Source: Amniculibacterium aquaticum
Lineage (GTDB): Bacteria > Bacteroidota > Bacteroidia > Flavobacteriales > Weeksellaceae
NCBI RefSeq assembly: GCF_003852705.1
Contig: NZ_REFA01000008.1
Coordinates: 40,321-104,320 of the forward strand
Length of the DNA: 64,000 nt
Reading direction: 5' to 3'
How positions within the stretch are numbered: position 1 is the stretch's first letter; every line of letters starts with the position of its first letter. Of this stretch, positions 1 through 7,503 are shown one piece after another. Both the position numbers and the translations under genes were made by a program. The notes under the pieces are model-generated. The model was not told where the DNA came from, did no database searches, and was given only the letters and a program-made list of their open reading frames with translations.

Positions 1-375
1 CTCTGGAATTAATGCATAGTTATCGATAATTTTAAACAATATTTGAGAAGAAATGTTATACGGGAAATTCCCGATAATGGCTGTCTGCTCTTGGTTAAAT
101 TGGTTGAAATCCAACTTTAAAAAATCCCCAACAAAAGTTTGTTCTGTGATTTTTAAATAGTTGTTTTTTAAATATTCAATAGACTCTTGGTCGATCTCGG
201 CTAAATATAAATGTTGAGGCTTTTCTAAAAGGTATTTAGTCAGAACACCAGTCCCCGGACCTACTTCAATAATGTTTTTGTAATCGTTTCCAGATAGACC
301 TTCAACAATTTTATTGGCAATATTTTCATCGGTAAGAAAGTGTTGGCCTAAATGTTTTTTTGCTTTTACAGACAT
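1..375 (-). CDS. rsmA: 16S rRNA dimethyladenosine transferase (partial, 3' end outside window)
   Basis: This is the N-terminal part of RsmA/KsgA, which uses SAM to dimethylate two adjacent adenines near the 3' end of 16S rRNA during 30S assembly. Translation from the ATG at 375 begins MSVKAKKHLGQHFL, the typical family start, followed by the SAM-binding motif EVGPGTGVLT and the catalytic-type motif GNFPYNISS. The C-terminal half lies beyond the left edge. It is divergent from ftsX, with about 145 bases between the two starts. Assignment is secure from the motifs. Confidence 0.95.
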   Translation of the reverse strand, partial: MSVKAKKHLGQHFLTDENIANKIVEGLSGNDYKNIIEVGPGTGVLTKYLLEKPQHLYLAEIDQESIEYLKNNYLKITEQTFVGDFLKLDFNQFNQEQTAIIGNFPYNISSQILFKIIDNYALIPE

Positions 376-521
376 GTATGATTGTTCTTTTTATTTAATA
401 GACGGTCGATAGAAAACCCTCGTTAATTCTGAAGTTTTATGATTTCATTAACATTGATTTTCACTAAACCGTGGCAAATTTCGGAAGATTTTTTCTATTT
501 TAGCCAAAAATTTTTGTTCGA

Positions 522-1418
522 ATGGCAAATACTGTAGAAGATTATAACAAGAAAAGACTGAGATCCAGTAACATTACCGTTGTGGTAAGTATTGCCTTGG
601 TGCTTTTTTTGGTGGGACTAATAGGTTTAATATTGATTAATGCCCAGAAATATTCAGATTATCTGAAAGAGCAATTGGTTGTGAATGCTTATTTTAGTGA
701 CAACTACGATGTAAAAGATTCAGTAAAAGTTTTAAAATTAGAAGTAGAGGCTGTTCAGAATATTCAGAAACTTCCTTCCGTTAAAAAAGTAAACTACATC
801 ACCAGAGAACAAGCTACTTTGGAGGCTAAAAAAAGTCTTGGAGTTGATGGACAAAGTCTTTTTGAAGAAAATATTTTCCCCGCTTCTGTAGAAATCTCTT
901 TAAAACCTGAGTACAACGATTCTACCAAGATCAGCACGGCAATCAAAGAAATATCCAGCATTCCAGGTGTGGTCGATGTCAAGAACGATACCGATTCTCA
1001 GAAAATTTATAACAATCTGAACAAAATCCTAAAATGGATTTTTGCATTCTCAATGTTGTTTTTAATCTTGGCCATCGTCTTGATTAATAATTCCATTCGT
1101 TTGAAAATTTTCTCAAAAAGATTCATCATCAAAACCATGCAATTGGTAGGCGCCAATCGATCGTTTATCTTAAAACCTTTCGTAATAGAAGCTTTAATAC
1201 TTGGATTGGTAGGTGCATTTATCGGTTTATTGGCTCTTTTTGGAGTTTGGTATTACTTCACAACCGAAATCAAGACTCCTTTTGTACAGGATAATCAACA
1301 GTATATGTGGTTGGTTCTGACGGTGTTGGGTACAGGTGTTGCAATTACAGTTGTGAGTACAGTGGTGGCAACTTGGAGATTTTTAAGATCGAATATTGAC
1401 GATTTATATTATTCATAA
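522..1418 (+). CDS. ftsX: Cell division protein FtsX
   Basis: FtsX is the membrane subunit of the FtsEX ABC-type complex, which couples the divisome to activation of peptidoglycan hydrolases. The 298-residue protein has the family layout: a transmembrane helix near residues 18-40, a periplasmic domain to about residue 165, then three C-terminal helices (about 170-190, 220-245 and 260-285). The ATPase partner FtsE is not next to it. The following gene starts 3 bases after the stop, so ftsX and the DUF3098 gene are probably cotranscribed, and uppP and truB follow on the same strand. Confidence 0.93.
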   Translation: MANTVEDYNKKRLRSSNITVVVSIALVLFLVGLIGLILINAQKYSDYLKEQLVVNAYFSDNYDVKDSVKVLKLEVEAVQNIQKLPSVKKVNYITREQATLEAKKSLGVDGQSLFEENIFPASVEISLKPEYNDSTKISTAIKEISSIPGVVDVKNDTDSQKIYNNLNKILKWIFAFSMLFLILAIVLINNSIRLKIFSKRFIIKTMQLVGANRSFILKPFVIEALILGLVGAFIGLLALFGVWYYFTTEIKTPFVQDNQQYMWLVLTVLGTGVAITVVSTVVATWRFLRSNIDDLYYS

Positions 1419-1421
1419 ATT

Positions 1422-1727
1422 ATGGCAAAGAAAAGCACTGTTTTTTCCGCAGACCAATTCGGATTGAAAAAGGAAAATTCTAAAAATAATGAAAACGCAT
1501 TCTATTTCGGAAAAGAAAACTATAAGTGTATGCTTATCGGTATTGTTTTTATCGCTCTTGGTTTTCTTTTGATGTTAGGCTCGGATGCCAATACGGTAGA
1601 TGGAAAACTCAATCCCAACGAATGGAATGAAGGCATATTTTCGATTCGAAGAATTAGGATTGCCCCACTTTTAGTGATCCTAGGATTTGGTATAGAAGTC
1701 TATGCCATTCTGAAAAGAAACAAATAA
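1422..1727 (+). CDS. DUF3098 family small membrane protein
   Basis: A 101-residue protein with a polar N-terminus (about 1-34) and two predicted transmembrane helices (about 36-53 and 80-97) joined by a short charged loop. It resembles the DUF3098 family, which in Bacteroidota commonly sits between ftsX and uppP, as here. The function is unknown. The position immediately after ftsX suggests a role in cell envelope or division, but that is inference from context only. Confidence 0.8.
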   Translation: MAKKSTVFSADQFGLKKENSKNNENAFYFGKENYKCMLIGIVFIALGFLLMLGSDANTVDGKLNPNEWNEGIFSIRRIRIAPLLVILGFGIEVYAILKRNK

Positions 1728-1803
1728 TATTTTAATTAATAATTTACTACAACTTTGTCTGAACAATTTGATTGGACAAAGTTTTTTTTAATAGAAAGCA
1801 AAC

Positions 1804-2622
1804 ATGGATTTAGTACAAGCCATCATCATAGCCATTGTAGAAGGTTTAACAGAATTTTTACCTATTTCATCAACCGCACACATGGGATTTGCTGCCAATT
1901 TGATGGGGATGCAAGAGTCAGAATTTCTGAAAATGTTTCAGGTGTCCATTCAATTTGGGGCTATTTTAGCGGTTGTTATTGCTTATTGGAAGAAATTTTT
2001 CGACTTTTCAAATTTTCAATTTTATATAAAATTAGCGTTCTCTGTATTGCCGGCATTGGTTTTGGGCAAGTTGTTAGACGACAAAATAGAAGCTGTTTTG
2101 GGTAATCAAATTGCCATTTCTGCAGTCTTGGTTATCGGTGGAGTTATTTTGCTATTTGTGGACAAATGGTTCAAGAATCCTACCGTTTTAGATGAAAAAG
2201 AAATGACCATCAAAAAAGGCATTATGATTGGTTTTTGGCAATGTTTGGCCATGATGCCGGGAACCAGCCGAAGTGCAGCTTCCATTATTGGTGGTATGAC
2301 CCAAGGATTGACCAGAAAAGCAGCCGCAGAATTTTCATTTTTCTTGGCGGTACCCACGATGCTGGCCGTTACCGTTTATTCGGTTTTTGTGAAAACTTGG
2401 GCCGAAGGTACAGAACATGCAACCAAAGGTTACGAAATGTTGTTGAGCTCAAACGATAATTTAATGTTGTTTTTTGTTGGAAATGCAGTCGCTTTCATTA
2501 CCGCTTGGATTGCCATAAAATCCTTTATCGCATTCCTCAACAAATACGGATTCAAGCTTTGGGGAATCTACAGAATTGTTGTAGGTATCGTATTACTCAT
2601 CTATTTTTATTTTCTACAATAA
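1804..2622 (+). CDS. uppP: Undecaprenyl-diphosphatase
   Basis: UppP (BacA) dephosphorylates undecaprenyl pyrophosphate at the membrane and so recycles the lipid carrier for peptidoglycan and surface glycans; overproduction in other bacteria gives bacitracin resistance. The 272-residue sequence has the two family signatures: EGLTEFLPISSTAHM near residues 13-27 and PGTSRSAASIIGG near residues 151-163. Six to eight hydrophobic segments are visible. An overlapping frame starting at 1755 encodes no recognisable protein and is ignored. It lies between the DUF3098 gene and truB on the same strand. Confidence 0.96.
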   Translation: MDLVQAIIIAIVEGLTEFLPISSTAHMGFAANLMGMQESEFLKMFQVSIQFGAILAVVIAYWKKFFDFSNFQFYIKLAFSVLPALVLGKLLDDKIEAVLGNQIAISAVLVIGGVILLFVDKWFKNPTVLDEKEMTIKKGIMIGFWQCLAMMPGTSRSAASIIGGMTQGLTRKAAAEFSFFLAVPTMLAVTVYSVFVKTWAEGTEHATKGYEMLLSSNDNLMLFFVGNAVAFITAWIAIKSFIAFLNKYGFKLWGIYRIVVGIVLLIYFYFLQ

Positions 2623-2635
2623 TTTTTAGGTTTAC

Positions 2636-2643
2636 TATTTTTG
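2636..2643 (+). promoter_or_regulatory. TAnnTTTG -7 element directly before truB
   Basis: TATTTTTG matches the Bacteroidota sigma-70 -7 consensus TAnnTTTG and ends four bases before the truB ATG. A transcript started here would have almost no 5' leader. Motif seen; promoter activity inferred. Confidence 0.55.
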
Positions 2644-2647
2644 CATC

Positions 2648-3355
2648 ATGAATTTTACAGCAGAAGAGATACAAGCAGGACAAGTTTTACTAATTGATAA
2701 ACCGTTGGATTGGACTTCCTTCAATGCGGTTAATAAAGTGAAATGGAAACTGAAAAGGGAGTTTAACCTAAAAAAAATTAAAGTAGGACACGCCGGAACT
2801 CTTGATCCTAAAGCCACAGGATTGTTAATCGTTTGTACAGGAAAAGCGACCAAACAAATTCAAGAAATTCAAGATGCACCTAAAGAATATTTCACAGAAA
2901 TTAAAATTGGAGCTCAGACCGAGAGTTACGATACCGAAAAACCCGAGATTCTAAATCAGGATATTGCCCACATCAATCATGAGTTTATTTTGGAAAAATT
3001 AAATGATTTTTTGGGAGAAATAGACCAAACGCCACCAATTTTTTCGGCCTTGAAAGTGGACGGCAAAAGAGCTTACGATCTTGCAAGAGCTGGGAAAGAA
3101 GTGGAAATGAAATCCAGAAAAACCACGATTTTCTACATTCAAAATATTGAAATTAATTTGCCATTTGTACAATTTACTGTAGGGTGTTCCAAGGGAACTT
3201 ATATCCGCAGTTTGGCTCACGATATTGGCCAATCCTTGGGAGTAGGAGCCTACCTCACCCAACTGAGGAGAACTAAAATCGGTGATTATTCTGTGGAAAA
3301 TGCCAGTCAGGATTATTTGCAAAACGAATTCAGGTTTTCAAATATTTTGGATTAA
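2648..3355 (+). CDS. truB: tRNA pseudouridine(55) synthase
   Basis: TruB isomerises U55 to pseudouridine in the T-loop of nearly all tRNAs. The 235-residue protein carries the catalytic-aspartate motif HAGTLDPKATGLL (near residues 50-62) and the downstream TYIRSLAHDIG motif. It lacks a C-terminal PUA extension, which is usual for shorter bacterial TruB. A TAnnTTTG element ends four bases before its ATG, so it probably has its own promoter. Its stop overlaps by four bases the 3' end of the convergent helix-hairpin-helix gene. Confidence 0.96.
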   Translation: MNFTAEEIQAGQVLLIDKPLDWTSFNAVNKVKWKLKREFNLKKIKVGHAGTLDPKATGLLIVCTGKATKQIQEIQDAPKEYFTEIKIGAQTESYDTEKPEILNQDIAHINHEFILEKLNDFLGEIDQTPPIFSALKVDGKRAYDLARAGKEVEMKSRKTTIFYIQNIEINLPFVQFTVGCSKGTYIRSLAHDIGQSLGVGAYLTQLRRTKIGDYSVENASQDYLQNEFRFSNILD

Positions 3356-4701
3356 AAATCAGTTAAATACAGCTTCATTTGGTTTTCATACTCAGATTTT
3401 AGCTTCAAAAACTTCAAAATCTTTTTACTGTCCGGATTAGAAATTCTATAATACAGTATTTTTTCTGCTGAATATTTAAAGTAAGGATGGCTTTTCAACC
3501 AAGCTTCAGGAGCGTCCGTCAAAGAATATTTTTGAACTTGATCGGTATTTAGTTTTACGGTAGATATGAGTTTTTCTGCCAATGATTTGTCGATTTCATA
3601 GGTGTCTACAAGTTGTTGCGCTTTCATAAAACCACCTAGTTTTTTTCTGAATCCCAATATCATGGCGGCATCTTTTTCTGAAAAACCAAATTCTGTAAGT
3701 TGTCGATACGAGATTTTATTGAGGTCTATCGTGCTAAAATCGGTAGGATTATGCTGAACGGCAACTGCTTCTTTCTTTTCAACAGGATTTGTGTGTTCGG
3801 TATTTATCCGAATATACGGTTCTAATTCTTTAAATTTTTCATCGGAAATAACAAAGCAATTTTTAAGGTCTTCCATTGTTCTGAATTGGCCTTTTAGATT
3901 TCGATCTCTGTAATTTACGATGACTTGAGCTTGTTTTTCAGAAAAACCAAGGCCTTTCCAACCGTCGAGATCGGTTTGGTTGGGATCAAACGGTTTTAGA
4001 TGAATTTTGTTTTTTGAACCTTCATTTTTTGCGTAAAATTTATTGTAATCCGACGGTGTTTTCTCGGGTAAAATGAGATAGGCTTCTAGTTTTTTATAAT
4101 TTTCATCTGAAATGATGAAACATTCTTTAAATTTCTCTTTGCTTACGAATGTTCCGCCTAAATATTTCTTGTATTTATCAATGGCAATTGCCTGTTTCTC
4201 ACTGAATCCCATGTTTTGCCAGTCGTTTATGCTTAACTTGTCGGGGTTGAATTTTTGTGAAACCTGAAGTTGTTTTTTATCGTATTTATCAAAATTTCTA
4301 TCAAAGTTATTTTCTTTTTTATGGGTTTCAGGAAGGAGGATGTAAGGCTCTATTTCGGCATATTTTTCATCCGATATGGCATAACATTTTTTCAATTGTA
4401 CTTTCGATAGAAACCGACCGCCAATAATGTTTTTGTACTTTAGAATGGTGGCGATTTGCTTTTTGCTGAACCCTAATTTTTCCCATTGTTGCTCGTCCAA
4501 TTCATTTGGGTCAAATTCTGACAGGACCACTTTGGGTTGGCTGGTTCGGACATTGCTCCAAGTCAATTGTTTATCAAATTGAACAGCCGATTTTTTTAGT
4601 GCAAAATGAAAAATACTTTTGCTGAAAAGAAGAAGAAAACCCAAAATTAGGATGCCCCAAAATTGTTTCCTTCGGATGATGAAAGGAAGTTTTGCATTCA
4701 T
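3352..4701 (-). CDS. Membrane-anchored protein with tandem ComEA-like helix-hairpin-helix repeats
   Basis: A 449-residue protein with one N-terminal transmembrane helix (about 15-35) and a long soluble part built of repeats of about 60 residues. Three close copies are at 63-123, 151-212 and 238-299, each with a pattern like FDPN.....W..LGFSEKQA..I..Y.......F.....L..C..ISDE....LE.YI. Degenerate copies follow at 326-385 and 393-447. The copies resemble the ComEA/T2SK-type helix-hairpin-helix fold, which often binds DNA. There is no nuclease or protease domain. The function is unknown; binding of DNA or of a protein partner outside the cytoplasmic membrane is possible. It could be cotranscribed with the MerR gene upstream. 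Confidence 0.8.
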   Translation of the reverse strand: MNAKLPFIIRRKQFWGILILGFLLLFSKSIFHFALKKSAVQFDKQLTWSNVRTSQPKVVLSEFDPNELDEQQWEKLGFSKKQIATILKYKNIIGGRFLSKVQLKKCYAISDEKYAEIEPYILLPETHKKENNFDRNFDKYDKKQLQVSQKFNPDKLSINDWQNMGFSEKQAIAIDKYKKYLGGTFVSKEKFKECFIISDENYKKLEAYLILPEKTPSDYNKFYAKNEGSKNKIHLKPFDPNQTDLDGWKGLGFSEKQAQVIVNYRDRNLKGQFRTMEDLKNCFVISDEKFKELEPYIRINTEHTNPVEKKEAVAVQHNPTDFSTIDLNKISYRQLTEFGFSEKDAAMILGFRKKLGGFMKAQQLVDTYEIDKSLAEKLISTVKLNTDQVQKYSLTDAPEAWLKSHPYFKYSAEKILYYRISNPDSKKILKFLKLKSEYENQMKLYLTDF

Positions 4702-4767
4702 TTGTGTTGGTTTTCATACAAAGTTAATGAAATAACAACTTGCAAATGAGGTATATAATGTTAAATT

Positions 4768-5118
4768 TTATTCGGGATCATCAGGTTTGTCAACGAGCGA
4801 TTCTTTCAACTTGTTCAGTTCTGCTCGTACAAACTCCAAGCGATCAATGATAGAAACGGTGGCCGGAATCTTGGCATTGGTCGTTAGTGCAATTCTGGCA
4901 CCGTCCAAAGTGTAGCCTTTTTCTTTGACCAAATGATAGATAATTTTTAGATTTTTGATGTCCTCTGGAGTAAAATATCGATTTCCTTTTCTATTTTTTT
5001 TGGGCTTCAAAATAGGGAATTCTTGCTCCCAATACCGGATGAGCGAAGCATTGACATCAAATGCCTTGGCAACTTCACCGATGGAATAGTACAATTTGTC
5101 TGGGAGATTGAGTTTCAT
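4768..5118 (-). CDS. MerR family transcriptional regulator
   Basis: A 116-residue DNA-binding protein. Residues about 10-80 form the MerR winged helix: YYSIGEVAKAFDVNASLIRYWE contains the helix-turn-helix, followed by the wing (GNRYFTPEDI) and the helices ending LDGARIAL. The C-terminal segment is short, with no cysteine cluster or drug-binding domain, so it is not a classical mercury or efflux sensor. This short form is common as a single copy in Bacteroidota; its effector is not apparent. The family is secure, the targets unknown. Confidence 0.9.
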   Translation of the reverse strand: MKLNLPDKLYYSIGEVAKAFDVNASLIRYWEQEFPILKPKKNRKGNRYFTPEDIKNLKIIYHLVKEKGYTLDGARIALTTNAKIPATVSIIDRLEFVRAELNKLKESLVDKPDDPE

Positions 5119-5181
5119 ATTGAAGGTTAAAGATAGAAAATTTCACTTTATTTTATTTTGATTTTTATCAGCAACGATTGT

Positions 5182-5823
5182 TTAAATAAACCCAACATGG
5201 GTAATGTTTCCTTTTTTCTTTAAAACCAAGAACAAAAGTTTTAAAGAATTTTCATCTTGTTTTTCTATTTCGATCAGGTTGTTTTTCCCTTTCAAGGGAT
5301 ATGTTTTTTCAGTGTTTTTTACAACATAATTGTTAAAATCAGCATTAAGATGGATCAAGACGGCTTCATCTGCAACTTGGTTGATGGCAATGCTGTCGTT
5401 AAAAAGTCCAATGTCCATTACAGCAACTTTGCTCAGATTGGGAATTTCTCCAAACTGAAATTGTCTAAGCAGTTGCTGGGCTTCATCCGATTTCAATCCC
5501 AATTCTATTCTTCTTTGTCCACGGGGCGATGTTTTATCCAAATCTTTGATGTTGGTCATCACCTTTGTAAATTTTTGATACATCACCTTGTCGCCACAAT
5601 TTTCAACAAAAGTGGCTACGGCCATTCGGATCATTTTGCTGGCTTTCGAGCAATGTCCAAACTCAGTAGAATTTTCTTTAACCTTTTTATAATTGGGATT
5701 GTTGGCAAAAGCTTCCGTACTGAAACCACTTTTTTTTCTCACCACCGGAACTCCGTTGAGGTTGTAAAAAACAAGGTCATCAATGCTGCCTCGTACTTCT
5801 TTCAGATCGTTGTATTTTGCCAT
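5182..5823 (-). CDS. Hypothetical protein
   Basis: A 213-residue protein of unknown function, without signal peptide or membrane helix. The frame is open to 5841, but the ATG at 5823 is preferred, giving MAKYNDLKEVRGS: a TACATTTG promoter element occupies 5839-5846, so a start at 5841 would overlap it. The N-terminus (GSIDDLVFYNLNGVPVVR) has the G..D..V.Y...G..VVR look seen at the start of DUF6266-type proteins, but the resemblance is loose. It stands alone between the MerR gene and the divergent NlpC/P60 gene. Confidence 0.6.
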   Translation of the reverse strand: MAKYNDLKEVRGSIDDLVFYNLNGVPVVRKKSGFSTEAFANNPNYKKVKENSTEFGHCSKASKMIRMAVATFVENCGDKVMYQKFTKVMTNIKDLDKTSPRGQRRIELGLKSDEAQQLLRQFQFGEIPNLSKVAVMDIGLFNDSIAINQVADEAVLIHLNADFNNYVVKNTEKTYPLKGKNNLIEIEKQDENSLKLLFLVLKKKGNITHVGFI

Positions 5824-5838
5824 ATTTTTTATGAAGAA

Positions 5839-5846
5839 CAAATGTA
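5839..5846 (-). promoter_or_regulatory. TAnnTTTG -7 element of the 5182-5823 gene
   Basis: Reading the minus strand, TACATTTG matches the TAnnTTTG consensus 15 bases before the ATG at 5823. It supports that start over the longer frame. Confidence 0.45.
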
Positions 5847-5911
5847 GAATTTTTCATCAAATTGGCAAAGTTGTAGTATAAGTTGTTGTGAAAAATTCTG
5901 AAAAAATAGAG

Positions 5912-5919
5912 TATATTTG
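5912..5919 (+). promoter_or_regulatory. TAnnTTTG -7 element of the NlpC/P60 gene
   Basis: TATATTTG is a perfect TAnnTTTG match 17 bases before the ATG at 5937. TTG triplets at 5883 and 5886 are possible -33 elements. Confidence 0.5.
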
Positions 5920-5936
5920 TTGCAATTAATTGGCTT

Positions 5937-6470
5937 ATGAAGCGTATTGGGATGGCTTTGGTATCGGTGTCTTTATTTTTGGTCTCTTGTGGAGCCAAAA
6001 AAGTAACGGCATACCCTACTTCTACCAAAACAAAAACTGAAAATTTAAGAAAATTAGAATCTAAAAATACAGGCGTTTTTTCTAGATATGCCAAAAATAT
6101 TCTAAAATCGGCAGATCAATATTTGGGAGTTCCATACCGATACGGTGGAGCTACAGCAGAAGGGTTTGATTGTTCGGGCTTGGTATGTAAGGTGTTTGAC
6201 GAGAACAATAAAAAGTTACCACGAAGATCCGAAGATCAATCCAAATTAGGAGATCGTATTGACATTGATGAGGTGAAACCTGGAGATCTTTTATTTTTTG
6301 CAACCGGCGGTGGCACTCGCGTTTCTCATGTCGGCATTGTTCATGAAATTGAAAATCTTGGCGAAATACGATTCATCCATGCATCTACCTCCAAAGGGGT
6401 TGTCGTGTCTTCGTTGAACGAAAAATATTGGAACAAAGCCTTTCTTTTTGCTAGAAGATTGAATGATTAA
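5937..6470 (+). CDS. NlpC/P60 family lipoprotein (C40 peptidase)
   Basis: A predicted outer-envelope lipoprotein with cell-wall endopeptidase activity, probably cutting between D-Glu and meso-diaminopimelate in peptide stems. The 177-residue protein starts with a lipoprotein signal ending LFLVSC (acylated Cys18). The NlpC/P60 domain fills about residues 52-175, with the likely catalytic Cys79 in GFDCSGLV, His131 in SHVGIV and a third polar residue His148. It has no SH3 or LysM domain. It is monocistronic, with its own promoter element. Confidence 0.92.
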   Translation: MKRIGMALVSVSLFLVSCGAKKVTAYPTSTKTKTENLRKLESKNTGVFSRYAKNILKSADQYLGVPYRYGGATAEGFDCSGLVCKVFDENNKKLPRRSEDQSKLGDRIDIDEVKPGDLLFFATGGGTRVSHVGIVHEIENLGEIRFIHASTSKGVVVSSLNEKYWNKAFLFARRLND

Positions 6471-6490
6471 ATTCAATAGTATTTCAATAC

Positions 6491-6550
6491 CCAATGCTGG
6501 TTCGAGCGTCTTGCCGTCCGCTCTCGCACGATTTTATAGTGTGGTAGGTT
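6491..6550. repeat. Intergenic repeat, copy 1 (left of the toxin-antitoxin pair)
   Basis: This stretch contains GCTGGTTCGAGCGTC followed by CGCACGATTTTATAGTGTGG and TAGGTT. The same blocks recur in a different order at 7321-7400 (CGCACGATTGTATCGTGTGG, TAGGTT, then GCTGGTGTGAGCGTC). The central part is an imperfect inverted repeat. Such GC-richer palindromic blocks stand out from the AT-rich surroundings and look like REP-type intergenic elements. The rest of 6470-6712 shows no gene. Confidence 0.6.
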
Positions 6551-6711
6551 CAAAAAAAATAGATAACTTTAGCTAAAAGTTTGTTTAATGAGCCGTAATT
6601 GAAAAAGGATTGTTAGATAATGTCGTATTTAGAATGTTTGATTTTTAAGATGTCCACACAAAAGGATTGACTTCGTCGAATTTCATTTCGTGCGGTAGTG
6701 GGGTGTTGGTT

Positions 6712-7026
6712 TTAAAGATTAGGATATTTCTCCGGATTTTGGAAAGTGTTAAAAACAGAGTAAATGTAAACTGTCTTTTCGTCTTCGTAAATTTCAAAGA
6801 AAACGAGGTACGGCATGTGTTTAAACGGCAATGCTCTGATATTTTTGTGTCGAAATTGGAAAAACGGATTGAACTCCAAAGCGTCTAAAGCATCATTCAG
6901 TTGTGTTCTGAAGTTGTACTCCCCATTTTCAGATTTTGAACTATGGTATTCTATTGCCTGCTCAATTTCTTTATCAGCAATGCTAGAAAATAGGAGTTTA
7001 TAATTTGTGTTTTCTTGTGAGTTCAT
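6712..7026 (-). CDS. RelE/ParE family toxin
   Basis: A 104-residue protein with the ParE/RelE toxin pattern: an N-terminal helix with IADKEIEQAIEYH, a middle segment LNDALDALEFNPF, then the beta core RALPFKHMPYLVFFEI and VYIYSVFNT. Members act on DNA gyrase (ParE) or on ribosome-bound mRNA (RelE); the sequence alone does not say which. Its start lies inside the upstream antitoxin gene (29-base overlap), as expected of a translationally coupled toxin-antitoxin operon. The C-terminus (FQNPEKYPNL) is normal, so it appears intact. Confidence 0.85.
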   Translation of the reverse strand: MNSQENTNYKLLFSSIADKEIEQAIEYHSSKSENGEYNFRTQLNDALDALEFNPFFQFRHKNIRALPFKHMPYLVFFEIYEDEKTVYIYSVFNTFQNPEKYPNL

Positions 7027-7222
7027 CTCGGGAAATAAAGCTTTTTTTATCTTGTTGTAATGCTTTTTCCAGTATTCTTTTTTGCTGTTCAGAAATCAAA
7101 GGAAAATCTTCATTTTCATTTGGAATAATAATAATTTCTACACTTTTGGCATTAAAATCCTTTGGAAGCGACACATTAAAAGAATGGTCTTTCACTTCTA
7201 CAAATTGTCTAATCGCATTCAT
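6998..7222 (-). CDS. Antitoxin of the ParE-type module
   Basis: A 74-residue protein starting MNAIRQFVEVKDHSF. The N-terminus looks like a short beta strand plus an AbrB- or addiction-type dimerisation region (VSLPKDFNAKSVEIIIIP); the C-terminal half is a charged helix (ISEQQKRILEKAL) that would wrap the toxin. The frame is open to 7408, but the upstream part runs through an intergenic repeat and a promoter, so the ATG at 7222 (or 7228) is chosen. It precedes and overlaps the toxin gene and probably autoregulates the pair. Family not named with certainty. Confidence 0.78.
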   Translation of the reverse strand: MNAIRQFVEVKDHSFNVSLPKDFNAKSVEIIIIPNENEDFPLISEQQKRILEKALQQDKKSFISRDELTRKHKL

Positions 7223-7241
7223 AATCATAAAATTTTCTATA

Positions 7242-7249
7242 CAAACATA
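7242..7249 (-). promoter_or_regulatory. TAnnTTTG -7 element of the toxin-antitoxin operon
   Basis: On the minus strand TATGTTTG fits TAnnTTTG and lies 19 bases before the antitoxin ATG at 7222. Its position rules out the longer antitoxin frame. Confidence 0.45.
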
Positions 7250-7320
7250 CAAAAATTCTGCTTTCTTTATAAAGGGAAAAAAAGTAAAATAAGATATTGA
7301 AAAACATAAACTTCTAATAA

Positions 7321-7400
7321 AGGAACCTTCCCTCCACTGTCGCACGATTGTATCGTGTGGTAGGTTTCCCCACGCTGGTGTGAGCGTCCCACTCGTACCC
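7321..7400. repeat. Intergenic repeat, copy 2 (right of the toxin-antitoxin pair)
   Basis: This copy contains a clean hairpin, CACGAT-TGT-ATCGTG at 7343-7357, inside CGCACGATTGTATCGTGTGG, then TAGGTT and GCTGGTGTGAGCGTC. The same blocks occur at 6491-6550. The two copies flank the toxin-antitoxin genes. Confidence 0.62.
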
Positions 7401-7460
7401 ATAAACAATAAGAAATGAGTAGAAAATATAAATTCAAAGAAAAAGACGGAGCAAATTTTA

Positions 7461-7468
7461 TTAGTTTT
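7461..7468 (+). promoter_or_regulatory. TAnnTTTG -7 element of dapD
   Basis: TAGTTTTG matches the consensus 35 bases before the dapD ATG. No convincing -33 TTG is seen. Confidence 0.4.
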
Positions 7469-7503
7469 GCAGATACAAAATTGTAAAATTTAAATAAAAT
7501 AAT

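Noticed and set aside
1755..2105. Open frame overlapping the start of uppP in another frame
   Set aside because: The product matches nothing and is a shifted reading of uppP, whose own motifs are clear.
5257..5847. 196-codon plus-strand frame opposite the 5182-5823 gene
   Set aside because: Low-complexity Phe/Ile-rich product typical of an antisense reading; the minus-strand frame has a promoter element and a normal composition.
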